64,000 nucleotides of DNA from contig VTPC01003680.1 of the NCBI GenBank assembly GCA_011009095.1, positions 1-64,000 of the forward strand, written 5' to 3'. Below, in pieces: positions 56,702 to 64,000 of this stretch. The first letter of the stretch is position 1. Each line of letters begins with the position of its first letter. Origin of the DNA: Ignelater luminosus (taxonomy: Eukaryota > Arthropoda > Insecta > Coleoptera > Elateridae). A program made the position numbers and the translations under genes. A model generated the notes under the pieces. It was not told the DNA's origin and did not search any database. It saw only the letters and a list, made by a program, of their open reading frames with translations.

Positions 56702-57125
56702 ACAAAATCAAAATAACCCTATCATATATGTTTACATCATTAGAATCATGACAACAAGAGCTATCAAAAACAATTTTCAATTGTTTTTCCGCCTATTTAC
56801 AAAAATGAGGTTGATGATGGTTACTCGAAACCGAAACGTTGTACAGGAATTTTGTTAGCATATTTTAATAGAGAACAAGAAGTGGCAATGGAAAGATGGT
56901 TTTAGTTTTCCGATATCTCTTTAAATAAGTAAAAGAAAAAATAATAACGAAAATTAAGAAATTTACTTTTTTTAAATAACTCTGAAACTATCCAAGATAT
57001 CTAGATTTTGCAATCGCCAGCAAAAAGGTCCTATAAATAGCTAACTTTCATCCCATTTAACCAATTCTGTATCTCTTACCGTTTCCAAGATCCCCATGCT
57101 GTGCAGCCTTATCTTGGACACACTG
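56702..57125 (-). repeat. Right arm of the long inverted repeat
   Basis: This is the reverse-complement partner of 56124-56535. Confidence 0.93.
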
Positions 57126-57127
57126 TA

Positions 57128-59944
57128 TATCTTGTTTTTGCAATTACAAAGAACGAGAAATTTTATTTCAAATAAATAAGAAAAAAGTAAATATACCGCT
57201 TGAAGTAAAGACGGAATTTTCAAATGGATAGAATATTAGTTTGTATACATTTTGCAAGTAGTCTATCAAAGTCTTTATCAGCAGTGTCATTAATACAAAA
57301 ATGGAAATGTGACAATATTGTCATATATCGGTCTCGATTACATTTAAAAAAAATAACAATGATTCGCAGTTTTGAGTTTATTTATTTGAGGCATAAGTAG
57401 TGACAATGCAATAAAGAGATGCATTCTATTTACTGCTATTTTTATCTATTTTGTGGAAGACTTCTAGGTGTATTATCTGGATTATTATGAATGGAAAAGG
57501 TACTGAATTCATTGTCAATCTCTGAAAGAAACTTTTCTGGAAAAACACAGCTCAAGACAATTTAAAATGGAGTAATTGCATCCTAATGCTACATTTGTGC
57601 AACCACTGTTGTCCCTATTGAATGCGTAAATTTTTGGAAGATACGAGAGTTTGTGTCAGATTCTGCCATTGGAGTTGGGAAATTTGAGTCATGTGTACAA
57701 GAGTTGTTTTTTTTTAAATTTATTTATGATAATATAGGATTACGCAGTATTAAGCATGGATTGGTTGCTTACGCATTAAGATGGTGCAGAAATAAAGTTT
57801 TCAACAAACAACAATCATTTGGAGTTTTATTTGCGGGAAAATTCCTTCGACAACTGGAGTTATTGAAAATTATTGTTAATGCGGCCTAATTGGCGAAAAT
57901 GGAAGTTGAATGTGCAAATCTTTATAATAGTAACCGAACAAAAATAAAGTGGTTGACCTTTGCATAGGCAGACAGTAGTGGGGTACGTTGATGAGTTCTA
58001 ATTTGCTATCGTTATCTTTATCTGGGGAAGTGGAACTACCTAGAGATCAGCGCGTCGCGCGCTAGCAAACATTGTTTGGAATAGGAACTACAAGTCGGTA
58101 CAAGACACATCATCAGATTGGAGTAGGCAGTAACGGAGAAAAGTAAATTGGTGGAAATATTACAATAGTTATACTGGAAATTGGATTAGCCTATTCTATT
58201 GGATTAGTAGTAGATACGTCAAAGCTGCGAGTTAAAAATTCTTTTTTCTGTAATTCCTAAATTTCCTTCTTTCAAACTTCATTTAGGTAAAAACTTCTCA
58301 TTAACGATTTGCTTTAGATTGATATAAGCATTAAAATTAAGATGGCTATTGACTATCAAGATTTGAAAAATTTAATAAGAAAATAGGGTTTAGTAAAAGT
58401 TAGATTAGTAAATTATAAAATATTATAGAGGAATTGCAAGATATTAAATATTTTGAGAAAGTAGTTTTTGGTATCTTTCCTTCGCTTCTAATTTACAGAC
58501 TCCAAAATTCCAGAATATTTTGCTGTAGACTCTCTTCTAACCACGTTTACATTTAGATATTTCTTTCTCTTCTTTATCAGGATTGAAACTAATATCTTCT
58601 TTATCACATTGATATTGAATACTTAACGAGTTTATCATAGATTGGCTTTGACGACTTCGCAGTGTGACAACAAGCTTAGAATATGCAGCACAAAATTGCA
58701 TACGACATTCAGTTAGTAGAGATTGCTGATAAATTGAACATCGTGTATATTGAATGGGTGAAACTGGAACTATGGGAATTCAAGATAGCCAGGTTTCACT
58801 GTATATAAAATTTTAATTCGTCTTTAGTAAAATAAACTTTCAGGGAAAACGTTGAGATACTGCTTTGTTGACTGGGTGACCGAGAATCATATCCCCAGTC
58901 AATAAAGGTTTTATCGCTTTCAAGAACAACTTTGTACTAAGATTTGCACCATCTAGCAAAATACACTTTTTGGTAATAATTTGTTATTAAAATGTAGCAA
59001 ACGATTGCTGATTTAAAGAATGTATTTTTTTACCTTTTAACTCCAAAAACTCTAGAAATGTATTCCTTAATGAGCAAATGATTGTTTTCAGAATTAACCT
59101 ATCATCAAAGTATGACACGTGCAAATAATTTGGTATCATCTTAACGTGAGAGTTTCTCTTCAAAATCTTTATTGGAACATTTCAGTTTTCCAAATTATTG
59201 CTTTCTAACAAGGTCTTTATCTTGAAAATGGGACAAAATAACAGTATATGTTAATAAGAATTTTCTTTCTTGTTTGATGAGAATATTGCACTAAAAGTAA
59301 ATTAAATCACATGATGTCACAAATTTGATGGCATCTTTGTTATTGCTGCAACTAATAAAAAAAAATGATTACACGTTAGGATCTGAACAATTGTTTAAAT
59401 GCCATAAAATAGAGCTATAGGCTGAAGAAAAAACAGAAACTACGGGTTTTTGTTTTTACCATTGAATTTGCCTTGAAGATTTGAGGAATTTCTGTGCAAT
59501 CAGCTTTTTCCGTAACTGCATTAATAACAGTGATAAATAATACCATCAAATTTAGGACATTTTCAACTTGAACAAACTGTAATGCTATTGTAAACACGAT
59601 ATTTTGTCACATTATAACAAACGTCTTAGTAGCATGTACAGAAATTTCCTTGTTAATTCAACAAAATTAATTTTACTGGAAAGAAGATTGCTTGTTCCTT
59701 TTACATTGTTTTCATTAAGCTAACAAGGGTCTGATGCCCATAAACCGAAAATGCTTTGTGCAATTGATAAATACGTTTATATAATATAAAAAATTGTTAT
59801 TTGATGAGAAACGTTGATGCTGTTAAACACAACGTTTTCCTACATTTCGTACAAATTTATTTGTCTTTTACACGTGTGAATTTATTCCCATTGAAACGTT
59901 TTATTTTACCTCTTCGTTATATATATACTATAACTACTACCTGC
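57128..59944. other. Stretch without supported gene
   Basis: A plus-strand open frame at 57653-57889 (78 codons) has no signature I recognise. A GC-rich spot near 58050-58065 (cagcgcgtcgcgcgcta) is palindromic but isolated. The rest is AT-rich. Confidence 0.5.
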
Positions 59945-61500
59945 TAGCATACAGTGGGAAAAGAAAAGAAAAGTATGCGAAGGAGAGAGTAGGCCTGTTA
60001 ATTCATAAAAACTATCAAGTGGATATCGAAAACATCATGTACACAAATGAAAGAATAATACGGGTCATCTATAAGCTTAATAGATACTGACCATCTTTAG
60101 CGTAGAACTTAAAACGCGGATAAAACACTTTAAGAGCCTATACGATCAACCTACAACGGAAGAGAATAGCGAAACTATGCACATATAAAACAATAAAGTC
60201 AAAATAAAGCTCAAGAAAATGGAAACAGAAATAAGTAGTATTATAAATAGAATTGCCAATGAACTGCTGAAATACGGGGGAAAAGAATTAATTGACAAAA
60301 TAAAAGTCCTTATCTAACAACAAATACCCAACACATTAAGGACCAGTATTATAATACCTACATACAAGAAGAAGAAGGAAGAACAAATGGGATTCCATAG
60401 AAATAGATCTACCGCAGATACTATATTTACGCTACGTCAGATCTATAAAAAATCTATTTAATACAATACACCAGCCTTCGTGTGCTCCATTGATTTCATC
60501 AAAGCATTCAATCGTGTCCGGATATCAGATGTCCTTCGCATACTTCGGGAGAAAGAAGTTTCACCTACTTAGTCAAGGTAATTGAGAATGTCTATAACAA
60601 AACAACAACTCGTATCAAAGTCAATAATGATTTGACAGAAGAAAATTAACAGCTGCTGGAATTAGACAGGGCGACTCACGTAGCCCGATGCTATTTAAGA
60701 GTAATGGACAAGATAATGGAAAGTGTGAGAGATATGCCGGGATACATAATGGACAAAGTGAAATAGGTATCATCTGATATGCAAATGCAAATGAGGATGA
60801 CTTGCAAAGGCTGGTTCATAAGATTGTTGCAACAGCTAAAATATATAACATGACAGTATCCAAAGAAAAGACAAAGAGCTTAACAACTGCAAAAGACCCA
60901 CTAAGATGCAAATTAGAAATAGAGGGTACTGTCATTAAACAAGTTATGTCATTTAAATATCTAGACATCAAAATATCAATAACGAAGTACAACAGCAGGC
61001 TGTAATCTCTGGACGGCTTAGAGATGTCATATGGAGAAATAAGTATATGACCATTGACACTAAAACAAAAATATGTAAATGTGCTGTTAGACCCATCTTG
61101 ACCTACGCCACCGAAACACGCGCGGACACAAACAGAACTAAACAGGCCTTAAGAACTGTAGAAATGAGAACCCTAAGATCAATTGTAGAAAAAACCTTGA
61201 GAGATGGAGTGCCAAACACTGAAATACGCCAACGTTGCAACATCCAAGATATCGTAAAATTCTCAAAACAGCGGAGAAGAGCATCGTAAGAAAGAACACA
61301 CAGACCAAATGCAAGATAGCCGCACCCCAAAAATTGTAAGAGACGGTATACCACAGGGAAGATGAAAGCCAGGAATACCACAGAACCGCTGGGCACAGAG
61401 TTGGATATCTCAACCGAAAGTCCAGGACCTTCGATTAGGCATTAACGTAGAACAGGCGTCAGCCTACAAAAAGAAAAAGAAGAAGAAAAAGACTTAAATA
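59945..61500 (+). mobile_element. RTE-type LINE with internal deletions
   Basis: The plus strand starts in the endonuclease (LIHKNYQVDIENIMYTNERII near 60000-60075). It then jumps to the linker and start of the reverse transcriptase (ELLKYGGKELIDKIKVL, TLRTSIIIPTYKKKKEEQMGFHRNRSTADTIFTLRQIYKK, 60250-60460). It continues with SIDFIKAFNRVRISDVLRIL near 60490, then STAKIYNMTVSKEKTK and MSFKYLDIKIS (60802-61005), and VRPILTYATETRADTNRTKQALRTVEMRTLR and RDGVPNTEIRQRCNIQDIV (61047-61289). It ends in a basic tail and an AAG-rich 3' end (about 61465-61500). Sequence normally found between endonuclease and linker, and between YKK and GFHR, is missing. It is broken in several frames. Confidence 0.85.
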
Positions 61501-64000
61501 AGACGAAAGACAAACTATTAAGAAATAAAAGAAAATTATGAATAACTGGTTTTTTATTACTTAAACTACAGATAATTGTGACTATTTCGTCTTAATTGTT
61601 AAAATCAAAAACATTCTAGTGAAGATTAGGAACAATAATAGCGCCGTAATAAAAAAATTTTAGTCAAAATGATAGAATTTCTTTCTCAGTGTGTGATGTA
61701 GAATAACTTGGTGTACATATTATGCGCCATTTAAAATAAACCCTGTATAACTAGGTTAAGAATCTTTAGAGACAACTGTAAAGTAAATTTTTAAGTGCAA
61801 TGCTTTTATTTTCTGTCCTACTTTCTAATTTCTAATTAAAGTCTGGCCCTTTGATATTTACCAAAACCAAAAATGAAAGAAATGTCATTGATTTTGAGTT
61901 GCAGTTTCGTAGTTTACGGATTAAACAGTTAAACAGTTATCGATTTAGTTCATAAAGACAGTATTATTGTTTTCGTTCAATTTTGTATGGGACAGTCCTT
62001 GGTTAAGGAGCATTTCTGGCCTTCCGTGGGTAACCAGGGAACCCTTTGAGTTGACTCCGCGCATCTTCAATCTATGAGCAAGTTTCTTGACATTTTTATT
62101 TCTGACAACCTACCAAAGATGCCAGAAACTCACAACATGTAGAAGAAACTTGAATTTCAAATGACAAACATGACAAAAGAAACAGTAGAAAAGTAAAAAG
62201 TAACGCACAAACGGTTCTTAACAAACAAAAATGAAAAACCATAAAATTATTAAAAGCTTGACTTAGAAAGCAAAGAAACAGCTAGAACAGACAAATAACA
62301 ATGTACAAAACAATATTAGAAATGACACAAAAAGACAATGAGGAAGAATAATACTGAAAATATGAGAATTTGATAAAAACGACAGGAAATAAATAAATCG
62401 AAAATATGCTTGTTATACATAAATTGGGAGAAGTTAGATTCTTCAAATAACCAAGAAAGATATTCCAAGATATCTGATGTAGGTTTGAAACACCTGAGGT
62501 TTTACTTAGAAAGCATTCTTTGCGCTTGGATAGTTTTTAAAATTTATTAGAGTCGACCAAAAAAACTAATACATTACATTTGGTATTAAATACTTATCCA
62601 AAAAAAAAACTAACTGTTAATAAGAAAGACTTTCTCAGTTCGAGAATCTTAATTTACTCAAAAGAAACTGGTTGGCCTGAAAACCTCCGTCTGGCCCAAA
62701 ATGATCTATATCGCAGAAGCCGATCATCTCTGAAAGAGCAATTGATGGCTCCAAGCACGAATAGTCCAAAAATCTTGACGAGCCTGAAGAATCTCATGTT
62801 GGTTGGTCCTAAATACTCGAGGTTGTTTCAACGATAAACAATAAACTATATTTTTCTTAAAATGGTACGCCCTATATAATTTGACATTTTACTGCTTTTA
62901 TTCGTTGCTGATTTAAGAGTTAATAAGGTTAATTTAATTCAATTATTTATTGCAAGAAGTACTTATTAGATTTCTCGACAAGCTCTATAATACAACTTAA
63001 GAGAAATTTAGAAAATTCCTCCTTACAAGGATAAAATCTAATTTTTGTTTTAAAGAAACATTTTCGTGAAAAATTAATCAGCTTAAATATTTAAATTAAA
63101 AGCCTTACAAAACTACTCCTGTTACGTTAGTCGTAACGCTGAAATTAAACATGCTTGGGTACATTGTTAATAAAAGCATATCTTCCTACAAATTAGTTAA
63201 ATTGTTATTCAGCTTTAACAATTATAATACTGAATGGAATCTGGGATGTTTACTATATAATTTACTTTCGCAGTGATTTTGCTAAATGGGAGTATTTAAT
63301 AATAAGGAATCACACCTACATGTGTTTTTCTTCAAGTATACATTCTCTACAATATAAGCGTTAAGCCGAAGCAAAGAATTGGTACACAGAAGAGAATTAG
63401 GAATAAATTGGATTGATTGTTGGGTGATTACAGATCAGCGGGAAGGATATTAGTTAGAAGACTAAAGGTTTAGGAGTGGCGTGTCCGGTAGGATACTGAA
63501 CTGTAGTAGTAATAGTACTTCTCTCGAACTCGGACTTCCGGCAGGTTGTTAGCTAGATATCTTAATAAGCGTTCCTTTAGTATTTCAACCTATAGGTTAC
63601 AAATCATTACAGCATGTGTGTGTTTATTACGCAGTTGTAATTAGAATCGAAGTCGAAAATTAATTAGAGATTGGATAAATTATAAAGACATAAATAACAT
63701 CAAAGATGATTTAATTAAGGTTCGTTGTGACTGGGGAGGATTTTGTTAATTTACAAAGGCAAACGAAATTTTCCAAATAGCAATATTGCCAGGTAATTAG
63801 CATGAAAGCCGATTGCTTAGAAAATTTAGTTTCTAGTTGATTTACGTTTAATTAACTTTCCGCTATGCCTGTCTAGAAGTTTTACAGATTCTGTGTAGCA
63901 AACTGGCGTTGCTTATTTAGTAAGACAAGTTTCGACATATATCAAATATCGGCAATATTATGTTTATTATGTGATGTAATAATAATGAAAATAAAATACA
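61501..64000. other. AT-rich right edge, no supported gene
   Basis: Transposon-terminus-like strings occur at about 61738-61752 (taaaccctgtataac) and about 62864-62878 (ggtacgccctatata), without partners that I can pair. A plus-strand frame at 62580-62837 has no recognised motif. The last 1.1 kb holds nothing I can assign. Confidence 0.5.

Larger units (their letters stand above)
56124..57125. mobile_element. Long-inverted-repeat mariner derivative (1.0 kb)
   Basis: Nearly the whole element is one inverted repeat: 56124-56535 pairs with 56702-57125 over about 415 bp at about 88-90% identity. TA flanks both sides (56122-56123 and 57126-57127). The outer ends are GAGTGTGTCC and CAGTGTGTCC, the latter matching the CAGTGTGTC end of the DD41D-type element at 46034. 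The 166-bp loop keeps a scrap of transposase. This fits a non-autonomous deletion derivative of a DD41D-type element with very long terminal repeats. The strand could form a strong hairpin. Confidence 0.92.

Noticed and set aside
58050-58070. gcgcgtcgcgcgc palindrome as a regulatory site
   Set aside because: Isolated short GC palindrome with no repeat partner or gene beside it.
62580-62837. 85-codon plus-strand frame near a transposon-like terminus
   Set aside because: No transposase motif found in any frame; only the terminus-like string supports an element.

Overview
The window is from an AT-rich insect genome. A beetle or another repeat-rich insect fits the mix of element families, but that is inference. 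I find no intact host gene. Nearly everything recognisable is a transposable element or a decayed multi-copy gene, often one inside another, separated by 1-3 kb AT-rich stretches with no readable coding signal.

Left third (1-25.7 kb). A decayed lysine-rich multi-copy insect gene of unknown function (about 2.5-6.3 kb) carries a nearly complete Tc1/mariner element with 37-residue D-E spacing (4140-5450) and is cut by a Ty3/gypsy fossil. A 14-base motif flanks this unit: three exact direct copies before it and one exact inverted copy after it. This suggests the gene may itself be cargo or transposase of a poorly described transposon. Next is an RTE-type LINE on the minus strand (9.2-15.6 kb) split by a piggyBac-like element (about 9.65-12.6 kb). 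Then comes a BEL/Pao LTR fossil (17.2-25.7 kb) with recognisable LTRs, into which a well-preserved CR1/Daphne-like LINE (21.1-25.4 kb) inserted.

Middle (25.7-45 kb). A 4.3-kb interval is bounded by long inverted repeats and holds a gypsy fragment and a Crypton-type tyrosine-recombinase fragment. Two RTE-type LINEs follow on the plus strand (33.9-35.9 and 38.1-40.5 kb); the second contains a small inverted-repeat MITE. Fragments of DD41D-type and PIF/Harbinger-like transposases come next.

Right third (45-64 kb). A pogo/Tigger fragment abuts a LINE that is split by a long-inverted-repeat DD41D-type element (46.0-47.8 kb). A very young DD41D-type element (50275-51580) has 31-bp perfect inverted repeats and a transposase broken by one extra base. 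A second piggyBac-like N-terminal fragment abuts a LINE 3' end. A 1-kb element with about 420-bp inverted repeats retains a transposase scrap in its loop (56124-57125), and a last RTE-type LINE lies at 59.9-61.5 kb.

There is no operon-like logic. The relations are insertions, and they give relative ages: hosts of an insertion are older than the inserted element. All family assignments come from motifs I recognise by eye; no database search was run.
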